Origin: Phocoena phocoena
Lineage: Eukaryota > Chordata > Mammalia > Artiodactyla > Phocoenidae
Length of the DNA: 64,000 nucleotides
Direction of reading: 5' to 3'
Assembly: GCF_963924675.1 (NCBI RefSeq)
Contig: NW_027077445.1
Coordinates: 124,001-188,000 of the forward strand
Shown: piece by piece, positions 1-11,390 of the stretch
How the letters are laid out: the number at the start of each line of letters is the position of its first letter
How positions within the stretch are numbered: position 1 is the stretch's first letter
The notes under the pieces: model-generated
Database searches by the model: none
Told to the model about the DNA's origin: nothing
What the model saw: the letters and a program-made list of their open reading frames with translations, nothing else
Program-made: the position numbers and the translations under genes

Positions 1-1330
1 ACCGAGGGGCGGTGGCTCCCAGCCAGCTCCGACTGCTACCAGAGGGGCGACGTCGCCAATGCGGAGTACGACAACCAGGCAGCAGTGACCTCAGAGCAGA
101 GGGTCAACCTCACAGAAGTGTGAAGAACCAAAGAGGATCAGATTCTCACCAGAGGGCCCACATCACCAAGGGAATGGGAACCAGGCAGGAGTGTCCTCAC
201 ACTAGTGGGGCCACATCACCGAAAAGTGAGGGACCCAGCACACGTGGCCTCAAACCAGAGGACACACATCACAAGGGAGCTGGGATTGAGGCAGGCAGGA
301 GGAGCCTCAAAACAGAGGGACCATAGAATTAAAGAGGTGAAGAATCCCGCAGTTGGAACCTCCCAGCAGGCGGCCAGGAGCAGCGAGACTATGGGATCCA
401 GGCCGGAGTGATCTCACACGAGAGGGCCGTCATCATGAAACTGTGAGCAACCTAGGCGTTGGGATCTCAGAGCAGAAGGCCCACATTCCCATGGGGTTTG
501 GAACCTGTCAGAAGTGTACTCGCACCACAGGGCACACAGCAGAGAATTTAGGGAACCCAGGAGTTAGGGCCTGACGCCAGAGGGCCCTCATTACCAAGGG
601 GAGGAGACTCCAATCAGGCACCAACACCCAACTGAGGGCCCACGTCGCCAAGGTGACGTGTGACAGCCAGGTAGGAGTGACCTCACCGCAGAGGGCCTAC
701 CTCACAGAAGGGTGAGGAACACAGCCAGGATAAGACTCTCACCAGAGGGCCCACATCACCAAGGTGATCAGACCCAGGCAGGAGAGTCTTCACACCAGTG
801 TGGCCACATCATAGAAAGGTGAGGAACCCAGCACCTGTGGCCTAAACCAGAAGACCCACATCTCCAAGGGGCTCGGAATGAGGCAGGCAGGAGTAGCCTC
901 ACAACACAGGGCCCATAGAATAAAAAAGCTGAGGAATCCAGCAATGGGAAACTCCCAGCAGGCGGCCAAGAGCACCAAGTCTATGCGATTCAGGTGGCAG
1001 TAAACTCACAGCAGAGGGTCCACATCATGAAACTGCGAGCAACCCAGCCATTTGGACCTCAGAGCAGAAGGTCCACATCCCCAAGGTGTTGGGAGCATGG
1101 CAGGAGTGTCCTCGCACCACTTAGCACATATCAGAAAATGTGGGTACCCAGCAGTTAGGGCCTGACGCCAGAGGGCCCTCATCACTGAGGGGAGGAGGCT
1201 CCCAGCATGTTCCAACTACCACAAGAGGGCCCACGTCGCCAAGGCGGGGTGTGCCAGCCAGGCAGGAGTGACCTCACAGCAGACGGCCCACCTCAAAGAA
1301 GTGTGAGGAACCCAACCAGGATCAGACTCT
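1..1330. repeat. Left flank of first satellite, older units
   Basis: These 592-bp units (landmarks at 435 and 1027) keep the same architecture as the rest of the block, but outside the near-identical duplication they are clearly more diverged. For example, 1027-1250 matches 4303-4530 only loosely. The block runs off the left window edge. Confidence 0.8.
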
Positions 1331-4300
1331 CACCAGAGGGCCCATATCACCAAGGGGACGGGAACCAGGCACGAGTGTCCTCACACCAGTGGGGCCACAT
1401 CACTAAAAGATGAGGAAACTGGCACATGTGGCCACAAACCAGAGGACCTACATCACCAAGGGGCTGGGAGTGACAGAGGCAGGAGGAGCCTCCCAATACA
1501 GGGCCCAAAGAATAAAAAAGGTGAGGAACCCAGCAGTTGGAACTTCCCAGCAGGCGGCCCAGAGTACAGAGGCTATGGGATCTAGGAATGAGTGAACTAA
1601 CACCAGAGAGCTAACATCAGGAAACTGTGAGCAACCCAGTCGTTGGAACCTCAGACCAGAAGGCCCATATCGCCATGGGGATGGGAACATTTCACGAGTG
1701 TCCTGGCATCACTGGGCTCACATCAGAAAACCTGGGGAGCCCAGCAGTTAGAGCCTGACGCCAGAGGGACCTCATCACCGAGGATAGGAGTCTCCAAAAG
1801 GATCCAACTGCCACCAGAGGGCCGACGTCACCAAGGCAATGGGAGCAAGCCAGGCAGGAGTTACCTCAGAGCACAGGGCCCACCTCACAGAACGGTAAGG
1901 AACCCAGCCAGGATCAGACTCTCACCAGAGGGGCCACATCACCAAGGGGCTGGGAAACAGGCACGAGTGTCCTCACACCATTGGGGCCACATCATCGAAA
2001 GGTGAGGGACCCAGCACACGTGGCCTCACACCAGAGGACACACATCACAACGGGGCTGGGATTGAGGCAGGCAGGAGGAGCCTCAAAACAGAGGGCCCAT
2101 AGAATAAAAAAGGTGAGGAATCCCGCAGTTGGAACCTCCCAGGAGGTTCCAGGAGCAGCAAGCCTATGGGATCTAGGCCGGAATGAACGCACATCAGAGG
2201 GCCCTCATCATGAAACTGTGAGCACCCCAGCCGTTGGGACCTCAGAGCAGAAGGCCCAAATTCCCATGGGGTTGGGAACCTGACAGGAGTGTACTCGCAC
2301 CACAGGTCGCACATCTGCAAATTTTGGGAGCCCAGGAGTTAGGGTCTGACGCAAGAGGGCCCTCATTACCGAGGGACGGAGACTCGCAGCAGACACCAAC
2401 TCCCAACTGAGGGCCCACGTCACCAAGGTGATGTGTGCCAGCCAGGCAGGAGTGACCTCACCGCAGAGGGCCTACCTCACAGAAGGGTGAGGAAACCAGC
2501 CAGGATAAGACTCTCACCAGAGGGCCCACATCACCAAGGGGATCGGAACCAGGCAGGAGGGTCCTCACACCAGTGTGGCCACATTATAGAAAGGTGAGGA
2601 ACCCTGAACATGTGACCTAAAACAGGGGACCCACATCTCCAAGGGGCTAGGAGTGAGGCAAGCAGGAGTATCCTCACAAAACAGAGCCCACAGAATAAAA
2701 GTTGTGAGGAATCCAGCAGTTGGAACCGGCCAGTAGGCCGCCCAGAGCACAGAGTCTATGGGATCCAGGACACAGCAAACTCACAGCAGAGGTCCCACAT
2801 CATGAAACTGTGAGCAACCCGGCGGATGGGACCTCAGAGAAGAAGGCCCACATCCCTATGGGGATGGGAACCTGACAGGAGTGTCCTCGGCCCACTTCCA
2901 CGAATCAGAAAATGTGGGAACCCAGCAGTTAGGACCTGAGGCCAGAGGACCCTCATCACCGAGGGGAGGAGGCTCCCAGCAGGCTCCAACTGCCACCATA
3001 AGGCCGATGTCACCAAGGCGGGGTGTGCCAACCAGGCAGGAGTGAACTCAGAGCAGAAAGCACACCTCACAGAAGTGTGAGGAACCCAACAAGGATCAGA
3101 CTGTCACCAGAGGGCCAACATCACCAAGGGAATGGGAACCAGGCAGGAGTGTCCTCACACCAGTGGGGCTACATCACCATAATTTGAGGGACCCAGCACA
3201 CGTGGCCTCAAACCTGAGGACACACATCACCAAGGGGCTGGGAGTGAGGCAGGCCAGAGGATCCTCAAAACAGAGGGAACATAGAATAAAAAAGGTGAGG
3301 AATCCCACAGTTGGAACCTCCGGCAGGCAGCCAGGAGCAGCGAGGCTATGGGATCTAGGCCGGAGTGAACTCACACCAGAGGGCCCTCATCATGAAACTG
3401 AGCAACACAGCCGTTGGGACCTCAGAGCAGAAGGCTCACATCCCCATGGGGATGGGAACCTGGCAGGAGTGTCCTTGCACCACTTAGCACGAATCAGAAA
3501 ATGTGGGAACCCAGCAGTTAGGGCCTGAGGCCAGAGGGCCCTCATCACCGAGGGGAGGAGGCTCCCAGCAGGCTCCAACTGCCACCATATGGCCGACGTT
3601 GCCAAGGCGGGGTGTGCCAGCCAGGCAGGAGTGACCTCAGAGCAGAGGGCCCACCTCACAGAAGGGTGAGGAACCTAACCAGGATCAGACTCTCACCAGA
3701 GGGCCAACATCACCAAGGTGATGGGAACCAGGCAAGACTGTCCTAACAGCAGTGGGGCCAACATCACCAAGGGAATGGGAACCAGGCAAGAGTGTCCTCA
3801 CACCAGTGTGGCCACATTATAGAAAGGTGAGGAACACAGCACATGTGGCCTCAAACAAGGGGACACACATCACGAAGGGGCTGGGAGTGAGGCATGCAGG
3901 AGGAGACGCACAACCGAGGGCCCATAGAATAAAAAAGGTGAGGAATCGAGAAGTTGGAAACTCCAAGCTGGAGGCCCAGAGCACTGACACTATGGGATAC
4001 AGGCCAGAGTGAACACACAGCAAAGGGCCCACATCATGAAACTGTGAGCAGCCCAGCAGTTGGGACCACAGAACAGAAGTCCCACATGCCCATGGGGATG
4101 GGAACCTGGCAGGAGTGACTTGCACCACTGGGCACACATCAGAAAATGTGTGGAGCCCAGCACTTAGGGCCTGACACCAGAAGGCCCTCATCACTGAGGG
4201 GAGGAGGCCCCAGCACACTCCAACTGCCACCAGAGGATCCACGTCGCCAAGGCGACGTGCGCCAGCCAGGCAGGATTGACCTCACAGCAGAGGGCCCACA

Positions 4301-4603
4301 TCATGAAAGTGTGAGCCACCCAGCCATTAGGACCTCAGAACAGAAGGCCCACACGCTCATGAGGATGGGAACCTGGCAGGAGTGCCCTCGCACCACTTAG
4401 CACGTATCAGAAAATGTGGGAACCCCGCCGTTAGGGCCTGACGCCAGAGGGCCTCATCACCGCGGGAAGGAGGCTCCCAGCAGGCTCCAACTGCCACCAG
4501 GGTGCCGAAGTCAGCAAGGCGGGTTGTGCCAGCCAGGCAGGAGTGACCTCAGAGAAGAGGGCTCACCTCACGGATGTGTGAGGAACCCAACCAGGATCAG
4601 AGT
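1331..4603. repeat. Higher-order repeat copy 1 (~3.28 kb)
   Basis: Copy 1 aligns to the next ~3.28 kb with an offset drifting from 3,273 to 3,277 bases and long stretches of identity, for example 1643-1990 against 4917-5264. The few differences seen include a short rearranged patch near 2,130-2,165 (against 5,405-5,440) and a 2-base loss near 3,397. In landmark phase it holds five 592-bp-class units, one of them 644 bp, plus a 267-bp partial unit. Confidence 0.9.
4036..4302. repeat. 267-bp partial unit in HOR copy 1
   Basis: Consecutive landmarks are only 267 bases apart here instead of ~592, so about five of the nine subrepeats are missing. The preceding unit is long (644). This combination is the structural signature of the higher-order repeat and suggests an old out-of-register exchange. 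Confidence 0.8.
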
Positions 4604-7600
4604 CTCACCAGAGGGCCCACATCACCAAGGGGATGGGAACCAGGCAGGAGTGTCCTCACACCAGTGGGGCCACATCACTAAAGATGAGGAAACTGGCACA
4701 TGTGGCCACAAACCAGAGGACCTTCATCACCAAGGGGCTGGGAGTGACACAGGCAGGAGGAGCCTCCCAACACAGGGCCCAAAGAATAAAAAAGGTGAGG
4801 AACCCAGCAGTTGGAACTTCCCAGCAGGCGGCCCAGAGTACAGAGGCTATGGGATCTAGGAATGAGTGAACTAACACCAGAGAGCTAACATCAGGAAACT
4901 GTGAGCAACCCAGTCGTTGGAACCTCAGACCAGAAGGCCCATATCGCCATGGGGATGGGAACATTTCACGAGTGTCCTGGCATCACTGGGCTCACATCAG
5001 AAAACCTGGGGAGCCCAGCAGTTAGAGCCTGACGCCAGAGGGACCTCATCACCGAGGATAGGAGTCTCCAAAAGGATCCAACTGCCACCAGAGGGCCGAC
5101 GTCACCAAGGCAATGGGAGCAAGCCAGGCAGGAGTTACCTCAGAGCACAGGGCCCACCTCACAGAACGGTAAGGAACCCAGCCAGGATCAGACTCTCACC
5201 AGAGGGGCCACATCACCAAGGGGCTGGGAAACAGGCACGAGTGTCCTCACACCATTGGGGCCACATCATCGAAAGGTGAGGGACCCAGCACACGTGGCCT
5301 CACACCAGAGGACACACATCACAACGGGGCTGGGATTGAGGCAGGCAGGAGGAGCCTCAAAACAGAGGGCCCATAGAATAAAAAAGGTGAGGAATCCCGC
5401 AGTTGGAACCTCCCAGCAGGTGCCCAGGAGCAGCAAGCCTATGGGATCAAGGCCGGAATGAACACACATCAGAGGGCCCTCATCATGAAACTGTGAGCAC
5501 CCCAGCCGTTGGGACCTCAGAGCAGAAGGCCCAAATTCCCATGGGGTTGGGAACCTGACAGGAGTGTACTCGCACCACAGGTCGCACATCTGCAAATTTT
5601 CGGAGCCCAGGAGTTAGGGTCTGACGCAAGAGGGCCCTCATTACCGAGGGACGGAGACTCGCAGCAGACACCAACTCCCAACTGAGGGCCCACGTCACCA
5701 AGGTGATGTGTGCCAGCCAGGCAGGAGTGACCTCACCGCAGAGGGCCTACCTCACAGAAGGGTGAGGAAACCAGCCAGGATAAGACTCTCACCAGAGGGC
5801 CCACATCACCAAGGGGATCGGAACCAGGCAGGAGGGTCCTCACACCAGTGTGGCCACATTATAGAAAGGTGAGGAACCCTGAACATGTGGCCTAAAACAG
5901 GTGACCCACATCTCCAAGGGGCTAGGAGTGAGGCAAGCAGGAGTATCCTCACAAAACAGAGCCCACAGAATAAAAGTTGTGAGGAATCCAGCAGTTGGAA
6001 CCGGCCAGTAGGCCGCCCAGAGCACAGAGTCTATGGGATCCAGGACACAGCGAACTCACAGCAGAGGTCCCACATCATGAAACTGTGAGCAACCCAGCGG
6101 ATGGGACCTCAGAGCAGAAGGCCCACATCCCCATGGGGATGGGAACCTGACAGGAGTGTCCTCGGCCCACTTCCACGAATCAGAAAATGTGGGAACCCAG
6201 CAGTTAGGACCTGAGGCCAGAGGACCCTCATCACCGAGGAGAGGAGGCTCCCAGCAGGCTCCAACTGCCACCATAAGGCCGATGTCACCAAGGCGGGGTG
6301 TGCCAACCAGGCAGGAGTGAACTCAGAGCAGAAAGCACACCTCACAGAAGTGTGAGGAACCCAACAAGGATCAGACTGTCACCAGAGGGCCAACATCACC
6401 AAGGGAATGGGAACCAGGCAGGAGTGTCCTCACACCAGTGGGGCTACATCACCATAATTTGAGGGACCCAGCACACGTGGCCTCAAACCTGAGGACACAC
6501 ATCACCAAGGGGCTGGGAGTGAGGCAGGCCAGAGGATCCTCAAAACAGAGGGAACATAGAATAAAAAAGGTGAGGAATCCCACAGTTGGAACCTCCGGCA
6601 GGCAGCCAGGAGCAGCGAGGCTATGGGATCTAGGCCGGAGTGAACTCACACCAGAGGGCCCTCATCATGAAACTGTGAGCAACACAGCCGTTGGGACCTC
6701 AGAGCAGAAGGCTCACATCCCCAAGTGGATGGGAACCTGGCAAGAGTGTCCTTGCACCACTTAGCACGAATCAGAAAATGTGGGAACCCAGCAGTTAGGG
6801 CCTGAGGCCAGAGGGCCCTCATCACCGAGGGGAGGAGGCTCCCAGCAGGCTCCAACTGCCACCATATGGCCGACGTTGCCAAGGCGGGGTGTGCCAGCCA
6901 GGCAGGAGTGACCTCAGAGCAGAGGGCCCACCTCACAGAAGGGTGAGGAACCTAACCAGGATCAGACTCTCACCAGAGGGCCAACATCACCAAGGTGATG
7001 GGAACCAGGCAAGACTGTCCTAACAGCAGTGGGGCCAACATCACCAAGGGAATGGGAACCAGGCAAGAGTGTCCTCACACCAGTGTGGCCACATTATAGA
7101 AAGGTGAGGAACACAGCACATGTGGCCTCAAACAAGGGGACACACATCACGAAGGGGCTGGGAGTGAGGCATGCAGGAGGAGACGCACAACCGAGGGCCC
7201 ATAGAATAAAAAAGGTGAGGAATCGAGAAGTTGGAAACTCCAAGCTGGAGGCCCAGAGCACTGACACTATGGGATACAGGCCAGAGTGAACACACAGCAA
7301 AGGGCCCACATCATGAAACTGTGAGCAGCCCAGCAGTTGGGACCACAGAACAGAAGTCCCACATGCCCATGGGGATGGGAACCTGGCAGGAGTGACTCGC
7401 ACCACTGGGCACACATCAGAAAATGTGTGGAGCCCAGCACTTAGGGCCTGACACCAGAAGGCCCTCATCACTGAGGGGAGGAGGCCCCAGCACGCTCCAA
7501 CTGCCACCAGAGGATCCACGTCGCCAAGGCGACGTGCGCCAGCCAGGCAGGGTTGACCTCACAGCAGAGGGCCCACATCATGAAAGTGTGAGCAACCCAG

Positions 7601-7880
7601 CCATTAGGACCTCAGAACAGAAGGCCCACACGCTCATGAGGATGGGAACCTGGCAGGAGTGCCCTCGTACCACTTAGCACGTATCAGAAAATGTGGGAAC
7701 CCCGCCATTAGGTTCTGACGCCAGAGGGCCTCATCACCGAGGGAAGGAGGCTCCCAGCAGGCTCCAACTGCCACCAGGGTGCTGAAGTCAACAAGGCGGG
7801 TTGTGCCAGCCAGGCAGGAGTGACCTCAGAGAAGAGGGCTCACCTCACGGATGTGTGAGGAACCCAACCAGGATCAGAGT
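4604..7880. repeat. Higher-order repeat copy 2 (~3.28 kb)
   Basis: Near-identical to the preceding copy, including the 590/592/592/590/646/267 spacing pattern (landmarks 4303, 4893, 5485, 6077, 6667, 7313, 7580). Identity fades after about 7,880-7,970, where the sequence becomes a diverged unit. The boundary is placed by eye and could be off by tens of bases. Confidence 0.88.
7313..7579. repeat. 267-bp partial unit in HOR copy 2
   Basis: Counterpart of the 4036-4302 partial unit, with the same 267-base spacing. Its presence in both copies shows that the truncation came before the 3.28-kb duplication. Confidence 0.8.
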
Positions 7881-8026
7881 CTCACCAGAGGGCCCACATC
7901 ACCAAGGGGGTGGGAACCAGGCAGGAGTGTCCACACACCAGTGGGGCACATCATCAAAAGATGAGGAACCCATCACATATGGCCTCAAACCTGAGGACAT
8001 ACATCACCATGTGGCTGGGAGTGAGG
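7881..8026. repeat. Diverged end of first satellite
   Basis: Still recognisable subrepeat sequence (hallmark cores near 7,890 and 7,940) but drifting from the copy-1 counterpart. It ends where sequence homologous to the L1-type satellite begins. Confidence 0.7.
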
Positions 8027-9157
8027 CAGGTATCTGGAGGGGCACATTTAACTCGAATTTCCCACCAGGAAGAGGAATTAACCAAAAGCTCAGAGTGCCG
8101 TGCCGGACCCTGATTATGACCTGAAGCAAACCTGCAGTTTTGTGGCCAGCTTACAAGGAAGCGAGTTAAGAAAGGAGCTCAGGGGCACTTTAATTCACAA
8201 ACCTGCAGAGATAAATGACAGCTATTGGCAAAAATATATCGAAGTAAGTCTGCAAAGAGGACTTGAAAACGAGGCAGAATTGCAGGAATCGTATTTCAAG
8301 AGGTAGATTGGAATTGCATTTAAAGCATATGAAAAGCAGCAGATCTTTGACAGTGATGCACATGGACAAAAAGTGCGTATAAATTTTTCCTGAATATATT
8401 CAGGAAAAAACGCATATGAACATTTTGGCCAACCAAGCACTCCAGCAATGGAAATCCACACTACAATGAAGTCACATTTCCCATTCGTCAAAAAGGCCAT
8501 CTGAATAAAGTGTAAAAACCAGAAACACAGGACAGGCCATGGAGAACAGGGAGCCGTGTTATGCTGATGGGCGGGATGTAAATTGCCAACAGACACTCTG
8601 GAGATGTTCATGGTGTATCCTGAAACATCTAAAAAACAAAGCTACAGAGCCTAGGGCACTTCCACTTTTGGCCCTATAGCTTAGGAAAATTAAAATCAAC
8701 AAGACACAGCCAACACAAAATTTAGGGCTGCTGTGTTTACAAGAACCTCGAGTCCAGTACAAATTAAATATCCCAGAAAGAAAAAAATGGATAAAGAAGT
8801 TGTGCTACTTACGTACAACGGAATATCACTCAGCACTGAAATCAATGTCATCAGGCCTGTAGCAGCAAATTGAGTGGATTTAATTATGATGATTCTAAGA
8901 GAAATATGTCACACAAAGAAAGATAATTATCATAAGATATCACTAATAGAGGGAGTGTAAACTTGGCTACACATAAACTGAATTACAAAACCGAACAGAG
9001 TCTCACATTTAGATAAAAACCTTATGCTTGCTTAAGGGGAAAGTTGAGTTGGGCTGCTGTATAAAAACAGATTGAAATTAGCACACATACCATTCCATAA
9101 GCCAAATACGTAATAAACAAGACCTACTCTTTGCTCAACGAAATAGACTCATCAATG
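8027..9157 (+). repeat. Diverged, truncated L1-type satellite unit (left relic)
   Basis: Collinear with the main-array unit from its spacer (TTTCCCACCAGGAAGAGGAA at 8059) through the palindrome and the L1 block to CTTTGCTCAACGAAATAGAC at 9131. It is far more diverged than any unit in the main array. It lacks the rest of the L1 tail and most of the spacer. It has the same orientation as the main array ~6 kb away. It shares CTATAGCTTA with subfamily B units. Confidence 0.88.
8361..8432. repeat. Decayed palindrome in left relic unit
   Basis: Corresponds to the 72-bp palindrome of the main array. The centre CCTGAATATATTCAGG is intact, while the outer arms are mutated (ACAAAAAGTGCGTATAAA against CATATGAACATTTTGGCC). 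Its presence in an old unit shows that the palindrome predates homogenisation of the array. Confidence 0.8.
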
Positions 9158-9870
9158 GTGTATCACCTCACACCTATTAGAATGGGCATCATCAGAAAAT
9201 CTACAAACAACAAATGCTGGAAACGGTGTGGAGATAAGGAATCCTCTTCCACTATTGTTGGGAACGTAAATTGATACAGTCATTGTGGAGAACATTATGG
9301 AGTTTCTTATAAAACTAAGAACAGAATTACCATATGATACAGCAATCCCTCTACTGGGCATATACCCAGACAAAACCATAAATCAAAAAGAGACATTCAC
9401 CACAATGTTCATTGCATCACTATTTACACTATCCAGGTAATGGAAGCAACCTAAATGCCCACAGACAGACGAATGCATAAAGATGTGGTACATATATAAA
9501 ATGGAATGTTACTAAGCTATAAAAAGGAATGAAATTGGGACATTTGTAGAGACGTTGATGGATCTAGAGACTGTCATACAGAGTGAAGTAAGTCAGAAAG
9601 AGAAAAACAAATCTTGTATATTAATGCATATATGTGGAACCTAGAAAAATTGTACAGATGAACCGTTTTGCAAGGCAGAAATAGAGCAACACATGTATAC
9701 AACAAACGTATGGACAACAATGGGGGAAAGCTGTTGGGGATGGTGGTGGGAGGAGTTGAGATATTGGGATTGGTATGTATACATTTATATGTATAAAGTA
9801 GATAACCAAAAACAACCTGCTGTATAAAAATATAAAATTAAATTCAAAATAAAATTAAAAAAAGTAAAAC
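9158..9870 (+). mobile_element. 5'-truncated LINE-1 (ORF2 3' end, 3' UTR, A-rich tail)
   Basis: The left part carries the end of L1 ORF2, with landmarks such as GTGTATCACCTCACACC near 9159, TACTGGGCATATACCCAGA near 9352 and GAATGAAATTGGGACATTT near 9528. It is followed by a typical cetartiodactyl L1 3' UTR (CAGAGTGAAGTAAGTCAGAA, then the CCTGCTGTATAAAAATA region near 9819) and an A-rich tail. ORF2 is broken by substitutions and small indels. This insertion is distinct from, and less decayed than, the L1 part of the satellite unit it abuts. Target-site duplications were not resolved. Confidence 0.9.
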
Positions 9871-11160
9871 AGAAAAAATATTCTTCCCTTCACATACATG
9901 TATTTATATGAATAAATTATTTCCATGCTTATATCTGTAAATACACAAAAGAGGAATAAAATCTACCTTGAACCAAAAACGAAAAAAAGATAAAAAAGAA
10001 CAGAACCCTCCAGTTACACAGAGGAAAACCGTTTCAGGGCACTTGCTCCAATTGCAAACAATTCTGAAATTGGTCAGTGGTGGGGAATCATCTCCCATTC
10101 AGCCAGCATGCTCCTCGCAACAAGCGTCCTCACTGCAAAGCTGGGGGACCGTGCCGAGGTATCTGTGAGTAAACGTGGGCCGAGCCCCAGGCCAGCTGCT
10201 GCTGAAATGTTCCCACCCTTCCAAGGCTAAACACCTGAATATGTACAAGGACTTGAAAACCTAGAGGAAGGGCCATGGAGCCACATGAGGGACAGCATGC
10301 CAGCCGACTTGGTGCCTACAGGCCAGCCAGGATGGTCCTGGCCCTGGGTGCTCTTCTGGAAGCTCTCCATTTCCCTGCCTGAGATACCCCTGCTGTCCCG
10401 GCCCCCACTGCTTTCTTCCTTCCTCACCTGTGCCCAGGGAGAAATTCCAGCGGCAGGTGTGGGTGACACATCCTCTTCTTTAGCAGGTAGCATCTTGGCA
10501 ACTGCTGCAGAAAGTCCAGCAGAGCCCCACTCACACTGGGACACCCACAAAGCCGTGGCCTCTCACTCCCTCCCACCAGCCCAGCCCCGAGACTGCTGAC
10601 AGGGCAGAGAAAATGGCGTCAGGCACAGCTGCAGGGGCTCTTGCTGCCTGGAGCGGTGTTTATATTGATCTCAACTCAGGCACACCTGGGGAGGGCTGGC
10701 CGGCACGGTCAGGCTTCCCAAGCCAGCCAATAATCACCCCTCAGGGGCTCACACTTGCAGAAAATGGAACTTGCTGAATTGGCCAGGTCCAAGGAACAGG
10801 TGTGGGCTCCTGAGAGTCAGGATAGACAAGGGGCTGCAGCTCTGGCTTGTTTTCTAATTATATTATCTGGCCCATGAGTGGGAGACAACTTCAAGAAAAC
10901 CCTCTCCTAATGAGAGGAACCCAGGAGTCAGGGAGAGGAGGGGTGGGTGGTGGTTGGAGACAGAGGCCTGGTGCCCCGGGTGCAGTGGAAGTCTCTGGAA
11001 GACCAGGTGGAGGAGGCCGCACAGAGTGATGCCCAGGGTCACAGACCTGTCAGAGCTGCTGTTTGTTAGTTCAAGTCCTGCTCTGAGGTGCTCTGTGTCA
11101 GATCTGAGCGACAGGTGAGCTGGGAGTGCTCTGCAATGAGGGCTATGTGCACGGTTCCTG
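9871..11160. other. Non-repetitive stretch, no recognisable gene
   Basis: AT-rich to about 10,010, then GC-rich. Open frames of around 100 codons occur on both strands (for example 10285-10599 on + and 10863-11423 on -), but none shows a recognisable domain and they overlap one another in opposite frames. I see no tRNA, SINE or clear exon signature. It could be ordinary intergenic sequence or part of a segmental duplication. Confidence 0.5.
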
Positions 11161-11390
11161 TGTGCCCAGCCCTGCCAAGGTACCTGCAAGGGTAGCTCTG
11201 TATCCTGGGAGGGGCCTGACCACGGGAGCCCCATGGACTGCAGAGGACCTGCCCAGGGAATCCCATATCCTGGGAGGGGCCTGAACATGAGAGCCCCGTG
11301 GGCTGGGGTGGGGGTAGGGTACCTGCCCAGGTGAGCTCCATATCCTGGGATTGGCCTGACCTCGAGAGCCCCATGGGCTGCTGGAGTCCT
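11161..11390. repeat. Small minisatellite, three ~65-75 bp copies
   Basis: The block TATCCTGGGAGGGGCCTGA recurs at 11201, 11266 and, as a variant, 11341, each time followed by a GAGCCCC(A/G)TGG segment and a CTGCCCAGG-type segment. Spacing is 65 and 75 bases. The two strands are open across it, which explains the minus-strand frames seen here. Confidence 0.65.

Larger units (their letters stand above)
1..8026. repeat. GC-rich hierarchical satellite, 65 bp / 592 bp / 3.28 kb
   Basis: The whole stretch is built from diverged ~65-bp subrepeats, each marked by a core like AGAGGGCCCACATCAC followed by an AGGCAGGAGTG-type segment. About nine subrepeats form a ~592-bp unit. The landmark ATGAAACTGTGAGCA or a close variant recurs at 435, 1027, 1619, 2210, 2802, 3392, 4036, 4303, 4893, 5485, 6077, 6667, 7313 and 7580, giving spacings of 590-592 with exceptions of 644-646 and 267. 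Open frames exist on both strands in several frames because stop codons are rare in the subrepeat; none resembles a protein. I do not recognise the family. GC-rich 'heavy' satellites are known in baleen whales, but I cannot equate this with one. Confidence 0.93.

Noticed and set aside
1150..1165. TTAGGG telomere hexamer recurring once per 592-bp unit of the first satellite
   Set aside because: Only a single hexamer per unit within GCAGTTAGGGCCTGA; not a telomere array, and recurrence follows from the repeat.
12..8000. Many 60-150-codon open frames on both strands in the first satellite
   Set aside because: They are repeated copies of the 65-bp subrepeat read in several frames, with no domain and no strand preference; low stop-codon content explains them.
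10285..10599. 104-codon + strand frame in the non-repetitive stretch
   Set aside because: Overlaps an equally long minus-strand frame (10227-10550), has no recognisable motif and no supporting gene structure.
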